Assembly: GCA_023665475.1 (NCBI GenBank)
Contig: JAMPEB010000004.1
Location: forward strand, 1 to 64,000
Length of the DNA stretch: 64,000 nucleotides
Reading direction: 5' to 3'
From: Lachnoclostridium sp.
GTDB lineage: Bacteria > Bacillota > Clostridia > Lachnospirales > Lachnospiraceae
The notes under the pieces are model-generated. The model was not told the origin of the DNA, did no database searches, and was given only the letters and a program-made list of their open reading frames with translations. Positions 31,804 to 41,864 of this stretch are shown in pieces; the stretch's first letter is position 1, and every line of letters starts with the position of its first letter. Made by a program: the position numbers and the translations under genes.

Positions 31804-34800
31804 CCTCTTTCTTCCTTGTTTTGATATAGAGTTCTATACGCTCTGCTTCCAATAGGTCAGTCCGGACGGTTTCTCCGTGGTTCGTTCTTCCGCGCCCTGT
31901 TTTTGGCACTTGGTCTAAATTGCCCCTTGCTTCAGGCTCCGGTTCATCTTCGGTGATTGACCATTTCGCCACAGCCTGCATATTTTTGGCGGGCATCAGA
32001 ACTTTCTGCCCCGGATTGTAGAGATGATCCTCATATAACCATCCCTGAAAATCGTAACCCTTGCGGATGAAGGTGATTGGCTTTAATTCATCCTCTGTAT
32101 TTGCTTCGATATAATGAAGTCCCGGGTTCTCTCCCGTACTGTCCTCGCTCAAGTATGTCAACAGATACATCATCCGGGCATCTTCCATGACTTCTACGCT
32201 TCCGCTCCCCACATAGCCGCAGTAAATCGTTCCGTCCGTCAAATAGAGCGTGCCCTCTTCCAGCGTAAAGGCAGGGTCACCCGGAATGCCTCCGAATACT
32301 TCTCCTTCCGATTTCGAGTTTGCGGACAACATACTCATGGAACCGTTGGAATCCTTTATGGTCAGGATACCCAGAGAACCGACTGTGACAGCGCTTCCCG
32401 AAACATCCGCCTGTAGCTTTTGTCCGTTTAAGTCCAATGTAACTTCCATATTCACATAGGCAGTACCTGTATAATCCTCCAGCAGAACAATCATTCCGCC
32501 CGGAGCAACCCGCTCCAGAGCCGCTTTCAATGTTTGCAGCGGATGTACGATACACCCGTCCCCTGTCTCGTCGCTTCCCGTAAAGGCGGCAACATAGATG
32601 ATTTCCCTTTGATAGCGGGTCACCGAAAGTTCCGTACTCCGGCCGACATAGTCTCTTGCCGTCACCAGATAGGCGTCTTCATTGCGCGAGCGGTTCAGCT
32701 CGGTTATGGGAAAAGTCAGCTTATAACCGTCTTCGCAGGGTGTAATCAGGGGTTCTGTTTCCTCCCCCATCCAAAGGACTTGAATACTGTCAGGATCGAC
32801 ACCGCTTCCTGTATCTTTGATTAACACGGTGGCAGTGGGAGCATCGTTGGTCAAACTCTTTTCTTCCAGCACAATAATCGGCGCTGTCCTGTCTATGCCC
32901 AAAGCGGTTCTTGTATCGGAAGTATTTGCGGCGTTGTCCTTCGCCTCCGTCCGCAGAATGTTAGCGCCCTCTGTTTCTATTGTAGCGGTAAAGTCAAAAG
33001 CAGTCAACTTTTCATCATCGGCTGATTTCTGTGTCTGCGTGGCGCCCTCATTGATGGAATAGGAAATAAGCGAAAGACCGCTGTCCTCATCCGTCACCCT
33101 TGCGGAAACAGTCACTGCCTCGGTAAACCAGATGCCGCCGTCCGCTCCTCTGACGCCGGAATTACCGTTTATGTCCGTCAATACAAAATTTTCCCATACA
33201 GGGCTTTCGTCTTCTATTACCCACCAGTCGGAACCATCCGCCTTTTGCAAGGTCATTTCCTCACTTGTATTCCCTGCCTTATCTTCTACATGGTATGTAA
33301 TTCTTCCCGTTGTATGCATGGGTATGTCGAACCGGAAAAAGCCGTCTTCCTCCGGCGTTACAGACCGCACCTCTTCCCCGTCTCCGGGCAATGTATAGTA
33401 CAGCCTGCCAAGACCGCTTCCCGCATCTTCCGCAATAACAGTAATCTGCAGGGGCCTGCCGAAGAAATTTCCAAAGGGTAAGAAACTGCCGCAGGCGCTT
33501 GGGGCGGTTCCGTCGGCTGTGGAATAAGTAAGGTCTTTCACAATGGGTTTATCCACATCCACCTTCAGGTTCAATGCGGCGGTATCCGATGTGACGGTAT
33601 CCGGTCTGTTTTCCCAGATTATCTCATTATAGGCGCTAAAGGAGAAATTTCCTGACCCCTCCACAGACGGCTGCACCTCCGCCGTCAGCTTTTGCGCTGT
33701 TTCATTGTCATGCCAAAACATCGTGTTGACATAGGGAGAAGACATCATCGGCCGGAGACTGATCTGCGGCAGGGTAACATACCAGCCGTCTTTCCCGTCC
33801 GGTTCATCGGGATATACCGAAAAATCCGGCTTTATAATGGAGCTTGGCACAAGGATTCCCATATTCAGTCCCTTTGTTGCCGGGGGGGTAGTGTCATTCA
33901 GGCTAAAAGTATAGTTTCCGTTTTCGTCAAAATATTCGCTTGCGCCATAAAATTCATCTTCGCCTTTTTCTACATGCAGGGTATAGGTTCCCGGCAGCAG
34001 GATACCAAAGCTATAGCTGCCGCTGTCGGAATCTGTGTCAATCTCTTGAATCAGAGCCTCATTATCGGTCGACTCCCCGGAGTAAAGCTTCAAAGTGTAT
34101 GCCTTATCATTGGGAATTTCGTCGGCATCTTGTTTGCCATTGCAGTTTCTGTCCTGAAAAATCGTGCCGCTAAAATCTACGAGCTTTGCTGACAGTTCAC
34201 TCATCCTGCGGTCTTGTGTCGGAGTCTTGTCTTCGCCGAGATTATATTCCGTCAGTACCTCAATATATGTTTTATATTGCTCCCAATTTATCTCTGTTCC
34301 GTCATAGGCGGAGAAGGAGACGCTAAAAGGAAACTTAAGATACGCACTTTTTGCGGACTCCAAAATTCGGTTCTGCCCGGTCTGGATTTTGACATGGGAA
34401 ATTTGGGTATAGTCCTCCACCTGTTCTGCGTCCAGCCAGTCTTCTCCGGTGACGCTGTATTGTACGGTGCATCCTTCCAGAAAACTTCCTTCCGGCGTAA
34501 CGGGACCCGTTAACTGCACATCGTATTGCGAAGTATATTCCTCATTTTTATAGTCAAATACCTCTCCCTTTTTGTGTAAAGTAATCCTGATGGCGGCGTT
34601 GGTTACGGAAGCTCCGGAACCGATACCGTTGTAGAGATAATAGCTGTAGTTCCCCGCAGAGTTATAATAATATTCATTATTCAGATTTTCCCCTACCTGT
34701 CCCGTGGAGGAGAGATATCCCGCAATCGCAATGAGACCGAGAGGATTGATAGTAATATATGTGTTGAGGGACTTTAACGGAATTTTAAAAAAGCTGTCTT

Positions 34801-37800
34801 CCATGTCGCCGTCCCCATTGATATCCCACCACTCATCTTCTTCGGTAGAATTTGCCTGAAACTGGAACAGCGCTCCATCCCCTGCCGCGGCATAAACTTC
34901 TTCCGGCAAATAAAGTTTATGGGATGTAGAAGTATTCGCCTCAGGACCCACCCGGAAAGAAAAGGTATGTATGCCGTCGCCATACAGTACATTGTCCGTA
35001 TATTCCAGACAGTACAGAACATCCCCGTTGCTGAATAGTGTGCGGTTTGTCACATTATAGCTGCCATCCTTCCATTCCGAAGGAGGTTCATAACCCGTCA
35101 TGATATATCCCTTCGGCATCCGGAAATAAAGCTTCAGGTTTTGGTATTTTCCGACTGTAGTGGAAGATGTGCGGCCGGTAGTGATATTGACCTGAAACTC
35201 ATCTCCCTTGGTCAATGCTTTCGGTTGGGAAGTTACGCTGGCCGAAAGGGTGTAATAGGTGTTCGCTAAATAGAAGTTATTAGAACTTGGCTGACGAGAG
35301 GCAAAGGATTTCTCATCACTGCTGTCCAACTCGCTGCTGGCGGACACAGGAATTGCTTCTATGTACTGTGTACCTCGTTTCCATTCATAATTATGCAGGC
35401 TTGCGGTCAATAGCTGTTTGGAGTCGGCGGAGCTTTCCAATGAGTCATAAGTGATGACCGCTGTCCGCAAAGTATCCCCTGCCGCCAAGACAAGCTTATT
35501 GTCGGATGTGTTCAGGCTGACGGTCTTTTCCGTTTCGTCCTTTTGGGTGGTGTAAGTAATCGTGGCATTTGCCGGATAACCGGCGGCGCCCAGATTCAGT
35601 TCCAGCTTATCCACGCCCAAATAACTGCCGAAGGTATAAGAAATTTTGACATCCTGCAGGGTGTAGCCGGTATTATTTTTCACATGCCCATAATATGCTT
35701 TGTCATTCTGATACTCCTTTGGAAGTACGACGATATTGGTAAAACCGTAGGGAGTCTCATTGGTGCTTCCGGAAACCGTGAGCTGGCTCCAATCGGTTTT
35801 AGGCCCCTCAAAGGTTACAAAAGTGTCAAGGTTGGTCTGCGAGAAATATCCCGCCGATACATACAGTTTTCCGTCCATCACACATTCTATCTTGGGTGAA
35901 GCCGCGCTGCTGTAAGTCTTAAACTCCGGATTCGTAAAACGCAGATACAGATTTCCCGAGGCATCATTTCCCGAAAAGGTAAAAAATGTTTTGCTTGAGG
36001 AACTTTTCAGGAAGCTCGCCGATGAGTAAGAGGAAGCAAGCTCATAGACCAAAGCCTGTGCCGTTCCGCTTACGGTGCCTTCCTTATTGGAATAAGGGTA
36101 TTCTCGATAATAGGTTACTTTCCAGTTGCCATAGCGTGACGCTCTGGTGTAAGTTTCTCCGTTTGTTAAAGGTTGAAAAGAGTCATCACATCCAAAACCG
36201 GGCGTGGCGTCATCGGGAAGCAGTACCGTCATCCGTACCAGGTCGTAGGGATAGTGGGGGGGTAAGGAAGCCGGGGAATAAACCGTTCTGTCATAAAGTT
36301 TTGTATCATATACCGTTTTTCCCTCCTCTATGGTGATGGTATCGCCCCAGCCCTTGCTGTCGTTTTCCACAAAGTCAGGATACACACCGCTTTCCTCCGG
36401 AGGTTCTACGAATGTCACCATAGTGAAATAGTTTGTTTTGTTAAAGTCATATTTCGTGGTAGTCTGACCGTCCCGCGTTATTTCTATTTTGGGCGAAACC
36501 GCTGATTTGCATTCTCCGGCTTTCGGGTTGGTAAAGCGCAAACGCAGCGTTTTAGACCCCGAAAAGGTAAAATAATTGGAACCGGAATTCAGAAAACTTC
36601 CCGAAGATATTTCGTATACCAGCAGATTTGCAGTGCCGCTTACGGAGGAGCCGGAGTAACTTCCGTTTGCATAATAGGTTACCCGGAAGTTGCCGTTTTC
36701 ATAAGGAGTCCCGCTGCTGAGAGGAACAAAAGAATCCCCGCTTCCAAAGCCGGGCACCGCTCCTTCGGGAAGAGGCACCGTCATTTTCAGCGAATCATAT
36801 CGCACATGGGTGGAAGGAGAGGCATAAATTTCTCTGGTGTATGCGTTGGTATCGTAAACGGATACACCCTCCTTTAGGTATATAATATCGCTCCATGAAT
36901 CGTACGGACGCACTGTCTGCCATGGTTGCAGTTCTTCAAAAGTCACTGTGGCGAGATAGGAGGATGTGGAATGGTCCCGCATGACAATGGTCTGACCGTC
37001 CACCACACATTCTATTCTGGGCGACATTGCCGCCTTGTAGGTTCCGGCTGCCGGGTTCGCAAAGCGCAGATAAAGTCTGTTGTAAGGCGAATCAAATGTA
37101 AACGAAGTGCCGGAGGACAGAAATGCTGCCCCTGCGGATATTTCATATATTAAATTCCCACCGGAGTAAGTCAGCGTATAGGATTGTCCGTCTGAGGACG
37201 ACAAAGTATGCGTTACACCGTTTTGCAGGGCGGAGAAAGAAGTTCCCGACCCAAAGCCCGGTACGGCTCCGGCAGGAAGCGGCGTAATCATTTTCAGCGA
37301 TGTATAGGGATAGTGCCCCGAGCTGGCTCCGATAGTCCAAGAATAGGAAATATCATAGTCAGCCGGGGTTTCCTGCAAAGTCTGGCGGGCATTGAGAGCG
37401 CTTCCCAAAGTGATGCCGCCCGTTTCCAGAGTGGGATTCTTTGTGGTAAAGGTCTTCTCCGCAGATTTCAGCAAACTTGAGCCGTTATAGTAATCCAGAC
37501 GGATACTGTAAGTTTCTCCGCTTTTAATCTGGTATCCGGACTGTATTTCCGCATCAACGGAAAAATTCACCCAGGCAGTATTGGGAATAAATCTGTAGGT
37601 TAAAATCGTGTTCCCGCTGCCGTCCGTCGTCTTGGAAACCGGATTTTCGGCTGCCAGATAAGGCTTTAGATACTCATTTGTGGTATCAGGATAATAGGTT
37701 ACACTCATACAGGAAGGAATCTGTATCTTCAGTATAGGCGCATTGACCGTGCTTCCGCTCAGTCCGGGGAAAATACTGAAAGACATCCGCCCGTTGCTTA

Positions 37801-38401
37801 AGGTCAGCGTCTTGCTGCTGTCATTGTAGCCGCTGGGCCATGTCATATTAAACTCTAACCTTTCCTCCGCCGCATATAATGCAGCTTTCTTTTTATTTGG
37901 CATGATTACGGCATCGGACATACTCACGCTCCCCTGAGGCAGTTCCACCGTTGCCTGCTCGCCGGAGATATTCTCAAAAGTTTCCTGCTTTGAGGGTTCC
38001 ACCGCCGCCTGTTCGCCGGAGATATTTTCAAGAGTTTCCTGCTTTGCCGGCTCCTTCGCTGCCTGTTCACCGGAGATATTTTCGGAAGTTCCCTGCTTCG
38101 AGGGTTCCATCGCTGCCTGTTCGCCGGAGACGCTCTCAAAAGTCCCCTGCTCCGCGGGTTCCATCGCTGCATCTCCTCCGGAGAGGCTCTCCCAAGCCGG
38201 TGCGTCCAAGTCGCTCCCGTCATCTGTTATACTTTCTGCATCCGGCAGTTCTTCTTCCGATGACAGCATGGCGCCGGAAGCGGCGAAAGCGTCTATGGAA
38301 AAGGTATTTATCATAAGCGCTATGCAAAGGATAAAAGCAACGGATTGCTTTACCCGGAATTTTTTCATATTCTTTATCAAAATATTATGCACATCACTCA
38401 T
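31781..38401 (-). CDS. Giant secreted adhesin-like protein with VPKTG motif
   Basis: 2206 residues. An N-terminal signal peptide ends near residue 41 (IDAFAAS). Residues 78-158 are about four and a half copies of a 20-residue repeat (SGEQAAxEPxKQxTxEN). Three copies of a roughly 175-residue domain follow from about 325, 498 and 675 (TPLPAGAVPGFGSG, VPLPEGAVPGFGSG, VLLPDDATPGFGCD). Then come a long beta-rich region, an SdrD-B-like domain near 1409 (GTIFQDRNCNGKQDADEIP), Ig-like segments (DAGSGLGRLYY, DEDSGLSLISYS, DTGSGVDPDSI), a pectate-lyase-like strand set near 1955 and an InlB-type repeat near 2100. VPKTG lies at 2165-2169 but no hydrophobic segment follows. First gene of an operon with the sortase. 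Confidence 0.9.
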   Translation of the reverse strand: MSDVHNILIKNMKKFRVKQSVAFILCIALMINTFSIDAFAASGAMLSSEEELPDAESITDDGSDLDAPAWESLSGGDAAMEPAEQGTFESVSGEQAAMEPSKQGTSENISGEQAAKEPAKQETLENISGEQAAVEPSKQETFENISGEQATVELPQGSVSMSDAVIMPNKKKAALYAAEERLEFNMTWPSGYNDSSKTLTLSNGRMSFSIFPGLSGSTVNAPILKIQIPSCMSVTYYPDTTNEYLKPYLAAENPVSKTTDGSGNTILTYRFIPNTAWVNFSVDAEIQSGYQIKSGETYSIRLDYYNGSSLLKSAEKTFTTKNPTLETGGITLGSALNARQTLQETPADYDISYSWTIGASSGHYPYTSLKMITPLPAGAVPGFGSGTSFSALQNGVTHTLSSSDGQSYTLTYSGGNLIYEISAGAAFLSSGTSFTFDSPYNRLYLRFANPAAGTYKAAMSPRIECVVDGQTIVMRDHSTSSYLATVTFEELQPWQTVRPYDSWSDIIYLKEGVSVYDTNAYTREIYASPSTHVRYDSLKMTVPLPEGAVPGFGSGDSFVPLSSGTPYENGNFRVTYYANGSYSGSSVSGTANLLVYEISSGSFLNSGSNYFTFSGSKTLRLRFTNPKAGECKSAVSPKIEITRDGQTTTKYDFNKTNYFTMVTFVEPPEESGVYPDFVENDSKGWGDTITIEEGKTVYDTKLYDRTVYSPASLPPHYPYDLVRMTVLLPDDATPGFGCDDSFQPLTNGETYTRASRYGNWKVTYYREYPYSNKEGTVSGTAQALVYELASSYSSASFLKSSSSKTFFTFSGNDASGNLYLRFTNPEFKTYSSAASPKIECVMDGKLYVSAGYFSQTNLDTFVTFEGPKTDWSQLTVSGSTNETPYGFTNIVVLPKEYQNDKAYYGHVKNNTGYTLQDVKISYTFGSYLGVDKLELNLGAAGYPANATITYTTQKDETEKTVSLNTSDNKLVLAAGDTLRTAVITYDSLESSADSKQLLTASLHNYEWKRGTQYIEAIPVSASSELDSSDEKSFASRQPSSNNFYLANTYYTLSASVTSQPKALTKGDEFQVNITTGRTSSTTVGKYQNLKLYFRMPKGYIMTGYEPPSEWKDGSYNVTNRTLFSNGDVLYCLEYTDNVLYGDGIHTFSFRVGPEANTSTSHKLYLPEEVYAAAGDGALFQFQANSTEEDEWWDINGDGDMEDSFFKIPLKSLNTYITINPLGLIAIAGYLSSTGQVGENLNNEYYYNSAGNYSYYLYNGIGSGASVTNAAIRITLHKKGEVFDYKNEEYTSQYDVQLTGPVTPEGSFLEGCTVQYSVTGEDWLDAEQVEDYTQISHVKIQTGQNRILESAKSAYLKFPFSVSFSAYDGTEINWEQYKTYIEVLTEYNLGEDKTPTQDRRMSELSAKLVDFSGTIFQDRNCNGKQDADEIPNDKAYTLKLYSGESTDNEALIQEIDTDSDSGSYSFGILLPGTYTLHVEKGEDEFYGASEYFDENGNYTFSLNDTTPPATKGLNMGILVPSSIIKPDFSVYPDEPDGKDGWYVTLPQISLRPMMSSPYVNTMFWHDNETAQKLTAEVQPSVEGSGNFSFSAYNEIIWENRPDTVTSDTAALNLKVDVDKPIVKDLTYSTADGTAPSACGSFLPFGNFFGRPLQITVIAEDAGSGLGRLYYTLPGDGEEVRSVTPEEDGFFRFDIPMHTTGRITYHVEDKAGNTSEEMTLQKADGSDWWVIEDESPVWENFVLTDINGNSGVRGADGGIWFTEAVTVSARVTDEDSGLSLISYSINEGATQTQKSADDEKLTAFDFTATIETEGANILRTEAKDNAANTSDTRTALGIDRTAPIIVLEEKSLTNDAPTATVLIKDTGSGVDPDSIQVLWMGEETEPLITPCEDGYKLTFPITELNRSRNEDAYLVTARDYVGRSTELSVTRYQREIIYVAAFTGSDETGDGCIVHPLQTLKAALERVAPGGMIVLLEDYTGTAYVNMEVTLDLNGQKLQADVSGSAVTVGSLGILTIKDSNGSMSMLSANSKSEGEVFGGIPGDPAFTLEEGTLYLTDGTIYCGYVGSGSVEVMEDARMMYLLTYLSEDSTGENPGLHYIEANTEDELKPITFIRKGYDFQGWLYEDHLYNPGQKVLMPAKNMQAVAKWSITEDEPEPEARGNLDQVPKTGRGRTNHGETVRTDLLEAERIELYIKTRKKEDEQSTEH
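37950..38190 (-). repeat. 60-bp tandem coding repeats in the adhesin
   Basis: About four and a half direct copies of a 60-bp unit encode SGEQAA(V/M/K)EPxKQxT(F/S/L)EN. Copies differ mainly at third positions and a few residues. They give an extended, Glu/Gln-rich stalk after the signal peptide and are prone to length change by recombination. Confidence 0.85.
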
Positions 38402-38507
38402 AACTCGGATTTCCTTTCCATAAAGATATTTTAATATATTACAACAGACCGATTATGTATGAATTATACCAAAAATGGCAATAAAATGAAATAGAGAAAT
38501 GATAGGT

Positions 38508-38537
38508 TTGGACAATTTCCAAATTATGTGTTAAAAT
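38508..38537 (+). promoter_or_regulatory. Promoter for the SDR gene
   Basis: TTGGAC (38508-38513), 18-bp spacer, TAAAAT (38532-38537), followed by GGAAAGGAGCG before the ATG at 38588. The adhesin is transcribed the other way; a minus-strand TATAAT is present near 38453-38458 (read backwards), without a convincing -35. Confidence 0.5.
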
Positions 38538-38587
38538 AGTAAACAAATAAAATATCCGACCGAAATGGAACGGGAAAGGAGCGCATT

Positions 38588-39430
38588 ATGGAATTACCAT
38601 TTCAAATCGATTTATCCGGAGAGGTAGCGGTAGTGACGGGAGGCAGCGGCATTATCGGCGGCATGTTCTGCAGGGCGTTGGGCAAATGCGGCGCCAAGGT
38701 TGCGATTTTAGGAAGAAAAGCGGAGAACGGCGAAGCCGTGAAGAAAGACATTGAGGATGCAGGCGGCGAGGCAATTACCGTGGCTGCGGATGTACTGAAT
38801 AAGGAAAGTCTGGAAAAGGCGAAGAAAGAAATTCTGGACAAGTGGGGCAAAATTAATATTTTGGTCAACTGTGCGGGCGGCGCGGTAAAGAGCGCGGCAA
38901 TTCCTCAGGACCAGTTCGCTGATTTTGAAGGAGATATGCTGAACTTCTTTACCACGGATATGGAAAATGTCCGTCAGGAGCTGGATTTAAATTTGTACGG
39001 AACCATGCTTCCCACACAGATTTTCGGCGCATGCATGGTAGGTCAGGACAATGCGAATATTATCAATATTTCCAGCATGGGCGCATATGGTCCTCTGACC
39101 AGAATTCCCGGCTATTCCAGCGCTAAGGCTGCGATTTCCAACTTTACCGAGTGGGCGGCAAACTATTTCGCAAAGAGCGGCATCCGTGTAAATGCGCTTG
39201 CACCGGGATTTTTCCAGACCACGCAGAATCATGCGCTGCATTTTAATCCCGACGGCACGCCGACCCCCAGAAGCCAGAAGATTATCGACAGCACTCCCAT
39301 GGGCAAATACGGCGACCCGGAGGATTTAATCGGTGCGCTGCTTTTCTTGGTAAGCCCTAAGGGCAGCAGTTTCGTAACAGGCGTTATTCTTCCGGTAGAC
39401 GGCGGTTTCCACTGCTATCTGGGCGTATAA
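38588..39430 (+). CDS. SDR family oxidoreductase, probably D-mannonate (fructuronate) reductase type
   Basis: 280 residues. Rossmann motif TGGSGIIGG (18-26), NCAGG near 98, catalytic SS-x(11)-Y-SS-AK block (ISSMGAYGPLTRIPGYSSAKAA) with Tyr and Lys in place, and the C-terminal SSFVTGVILPVDGGF. The insertion between NCAGG and the helix (FADFEGDMLNFFTTDMENVRQELDLNLYGTMLPTQIFG) resembles SDRs annotated as D-mannonate oxidoreductase, which interconvert fructuronate and mannonate in hexuronate catabolism. No other uronate genes are nearby, so the substrate is uncertain. Own promoter and terminator, so monocistronic. Confidence 0.85.
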   Translation: MELPFQIDLSGEVAVVTGGSGIIGGMFCRALGKCGAKVAILGRKAENGEAVKKDIEDAGGEAITVAADVLNKESLEKAKKEILDKWGKINILVNCAGGAVKSAAIPQDQFADFEGDMLNFFTTDMENVRQELDLNLYGTMLPTQIFGACMVGQDNANIINISSMGAYGPLTRIPGYSSAKAAISNFTEWAANYFAKSGIRVNALAPGFFQTTQNHALHFNPDGTPTPRSQKIIDSTPMGKYGDPEDLIGALLFLVSPKGSSFVTGVILPVDGGFHCYLGV

Positions 39431-39468
39431 GCAAAAGTTTAGGACGGACATTTTGAATGCTTTCCATC

Positions 39469-39504
39469 AACGGTATAGTCATTTGCGGCTATACCGTTTT
39501 TCTT
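39469..39504 (+). terminator. Rho-independent terminator after the SDR gene
   Basis: A perfect 10-bp stem AACGGTATAG/CTATACCGTT around a 10-base loop, followed by TTTCTT. It also lies just before the end of the convergent germination gene and may serve it in reverse. Confidence 0.9.
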
Positions 39505-39520
39505 GTTGCATACTTTTTAT

Positions 39521-41020
39521 TCAGGAATGCACCTTCCCGCGGTTCCACACATTGCAGGGCTGCGCCTTAAAGGTAGGGTAGCGGAAAAGCAGGGTGCAGA
39601 GCGCTTTTTTGTTAAAGGGAAACAGCGGCCAGAAATAACTCATTCCTCCAAAAGTGGGGGTCGCCAAAATAGAAATCAGTACAAGCGCCAGCGATGCGAG
39701 GAATCCCCACAGTCCGAAAAAGCTGGTGCCCAGAATTAAAAAAATACGATAAACGCGCAAAGCATCCGCAAATTCTATACTGGACAGGGACAGGGAAGTC
39801 AGCAGGGTAATGGCGGCATAAAATAAAACTTCCGTGGATGCCCAATTCAAACTGACAGCAATGTCACCTATCAGCAGGCCGCCCACGATGGACAGAGAGC
39901 CGGAAAAGCGGCTGGAGCTTACGGAAGCGGAATATTTAAATAAATCCAGCAAAAACTCCACCGCCAGAACATAGAAGATAAGCTGCAGGGAAGTCAGATT
40001 TTCGGTGGATAATATCTGCCATCGGTCCGCCACCTGTGGATAATATGCGGTAAGCAGTAGGAACAGTGGCATTAAAAGCAGGCTTACCGGGATGCAGGCA
40101 AACCGTACCAGACGAAAATAGCTTCCAATCAGGGGACTTTTGTAATAATCCTCGGGACTTTGTGTGAATTGAAAAATCGTGCAGGGAAGAATCAGTACCT
40201 CGGGAGAATTATCCACAATCAGTAAAATATGACCTTCCAGCAGATAACTGCAGGCCACATCTGGGCGCTCCGTAGTACGGATGCTGGGCAGGGGCGTCCA
40301 CCATCTTTTTTTGACTAATAACTCTTCCAAACTTTTGGTTCCCATAGTGAGGGAAGAAACCTGCAGCGTATCCAAGGTATGGAACAGGGTTTCCAACAGG
40401 CTTTGATTGACCTGATTTCCGATATATGCCACAGCCACATCGGTTCGGCTTTCCGTGCCCACATTATGCATGGAAAAAGTAAGGTGGGGAGAGCGGATTC
40501 TCCGGCGTATCAGATTGGCATTGGAAAGCAGGGTTTCCACAAAACCGTCCCGGGAGCCTTTGGTAATCCGCTCATTGTCCGGTTCGGAAATCCCTCTGGC
40601 GGGATAAGAGCGCACATCAAGGAGAATCGCCTGTGAAAATCCGTCGATAAAAAGCGCGGAAGGACCGCACAGTACATTATGCAGGATATCTTCCCAATTA
40701 TCGCAGAGGGATGCCTGAGCATAGCCGATTTTTGCATTTACATAACGGGTGATATCTTTCACGGTGTTGTCCTGCATATAGAAGGGGTTCTGCAAGTCAG
40801 AAAAAATCTGCTGCAGAACCTCCGTTTTGCAAAAACCATTGATGCAGAGAAAATAGGCAGGCGTTTTTCCCAGATAAAGTTCTCTGGTCACCAAGTCAAA
40901 GCTTTCCCCGATGGGCAGGAGTTCTTTCAGAGTTGCGATATTTTCGGAAAGATTTTCTTTCAGCGGCTGTTTTTTGACTATTTGACCATTTTCTAAGTTG
41001 TTTTTCTGACTTTTCATGGC
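39521..41020 (-). CDS. GerA family spore germination protein (SpoVAF-like)
   Basis: About 499 residues from the ATG at 41020, which follows GGGAAAGGAAG; upstream codons are open but without a signal. The N-terminal 270 residues form the GerA cytoplasmic domain (LPIGESFDLVTRELYLG, YFLCINGFCKTEVLQQI, LFIDGFSQAILLDVRSYPARGISEPDNE). The C-terminal part has five to six membrane segments including FGGMSYFWPLFPF. The GESFDLVTREL opening is closer to SpoVAF than to germinant-receptor A subunits. Located in the spore inner membrane. It marks the organism as a spore former. The ytaF-like gene is 15 bp or so away in the same direction. Confidence 0.9.
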   Translation of the reverse strand, partial: AMKSQKNNLENGQIVKKQPLKENLSENIATLKELLPIGESFDLVTRELYLGKTPAYFLCINGFCKTEVLQQIFSDLQNPFYMQDNTVKDITRYVNAKIGYAQASLCDNWEDILHNVLCGPSALFIDGFSQAILLDVRSYPARGISEPDNERITKGSRDGFVETLLSNANLIRRRIRSPHLTFSMHNVGTESRTDVAVAYIGNQVNQSLLETLFHTLDTLQVSSLTMGTKSLEELLVKKRWWTPLPSIRTTERPDVACSYLLEGHILLIVDNSPEVLILPCTIFQFTQSPEDYYKSPLIGSYFRLVRFACIPVSLLLMPLFLLLTAYYPQVADRWQILSTENLTSLQLIFYVLAVEFLLDLFKYSASVSSSRFSGSLSIVGGLLIGDIAVSLNWASTEVLFYAAITLLTSLSLSSIEFADALRVYRIFLILGTSFFGLWGFLASLALVLISILATPTFGGMSYFWPLFPFNKKALCTLLFRYPTFKAQPCNVWNRGKVHS

Positions 41021-41098
41021 GGTTGCTTCCTTTCCCTTGTGCGATTTTGGGACATTTGACGGATTTAGTCTGTCCGCAGGCAAAGGAAATTATGCGTA

Positions 41099-41731
41099 TT
41101 AAAAAAACCATTCAAAAAGCCCAAGTCCCAGAAGCAAAAGTCCGGATATGGGTGTAGCCGCCTGCCCCAGAAAGTCCGAGAGCCGGCTTTTGCCCAGACA
41201 ATTTCCCAGCCCCAGAAATACGGCGGAAAAGAGAAAGGTACTGACGGCGGCGGGCAGCAGGGAAAGCCCTGCAATACTGGCGCCCAATCCAATACCCATA
41301 TTATTTACTGAGAGAGCAAGACCCATAAGCAGGGAAGCCTTCAAAGATAAATAATGAGGATATACCCCCTCTTGGGAATCGGAGCCTGCATCTACAGCGG
41401 ATTCTTTTGAAGTTGATATTTTTGGGTATTTCTTTTGCAGGGAGAGCATAAATTTAAATAAATAATAGAGTCCGAAGAGCATCAAAACCATACTGCCGAT
41501 GCAGCGTTCCAAAGGAATGCTGCCGCTTAAGCCGGGCAACAGATTTTGAAGCAGGACGCCCTGCCATCTGCCGAATCCGATGGCAAGACAGGTGCCGGAC
41601 AAGGTAATCAGGCTGATGAAAAGATTCTGCCAGAGCTTTATGTGAACTTTGCGGATTCCATAAGAAATGCCCAAAATCAAGGCATCCAAGCTGGCAGAGA
41701 CTCCAAACAGCAGGGAGGAAAAAATCTGCAT
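41099..41731 (-). CDS. ytaF: Sporulation membrane protein YtaF (MntP-like)
   Basis: 210 residues, six hydrophobic segments in two similar halves. The first has SASLDALILGISYGIRKV, the second LLMGLALSVNNMGIGLGASIAG, the pattern of the MntP/YtaF family, which includes manganese exporters and a sporulation-linked branch. The Asp in the first half (SLDA) and Asn in the second (VNNM) are at the conserved positions. Transcribed ahead of the SpoVAF-like gene in the same direction, which supports the sporulation branch. The substrate is unknown. Confidence 0.88.
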   Translation of the reverse strand: MQIFSSLLFGVSASLDALILGISYGIRKVHIKLWQNLFISLITLSGTCLAIGFGRWQGVLLQNLLPGLSGSIPLERCIGSMVLMLFGLYYLFKFMLSLQKKYPKISTSKESAVDAGSDSQEGVYPHYLSLKASLLMGLALSVNNMGIGLGASIAGLSLLPAAVSTFLFSAVFLGLGNCLGKSRLSDFLGQAATPISGLLLLGLGLFEWFF

Positions 41732-41864
41732 GGAGTTCTCCTATCAAGACACTTTTCTTTACTATATTCTTTTTTATGCAAAAAGTGATAAAAAATCCCT
41801 TATTTTGATGCAAAAATGATGCAAAGCAGGAGTATACTGTCTTTATGATACGAGGAGGGACAAG

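Noticed and set aside
37950..38190. Regular 60-bp repeats that could look like a CRISPR array
   Set aside because: They lie in frame inside the adhesin gene, have no spacers and encode a 20-residue protein repeat.
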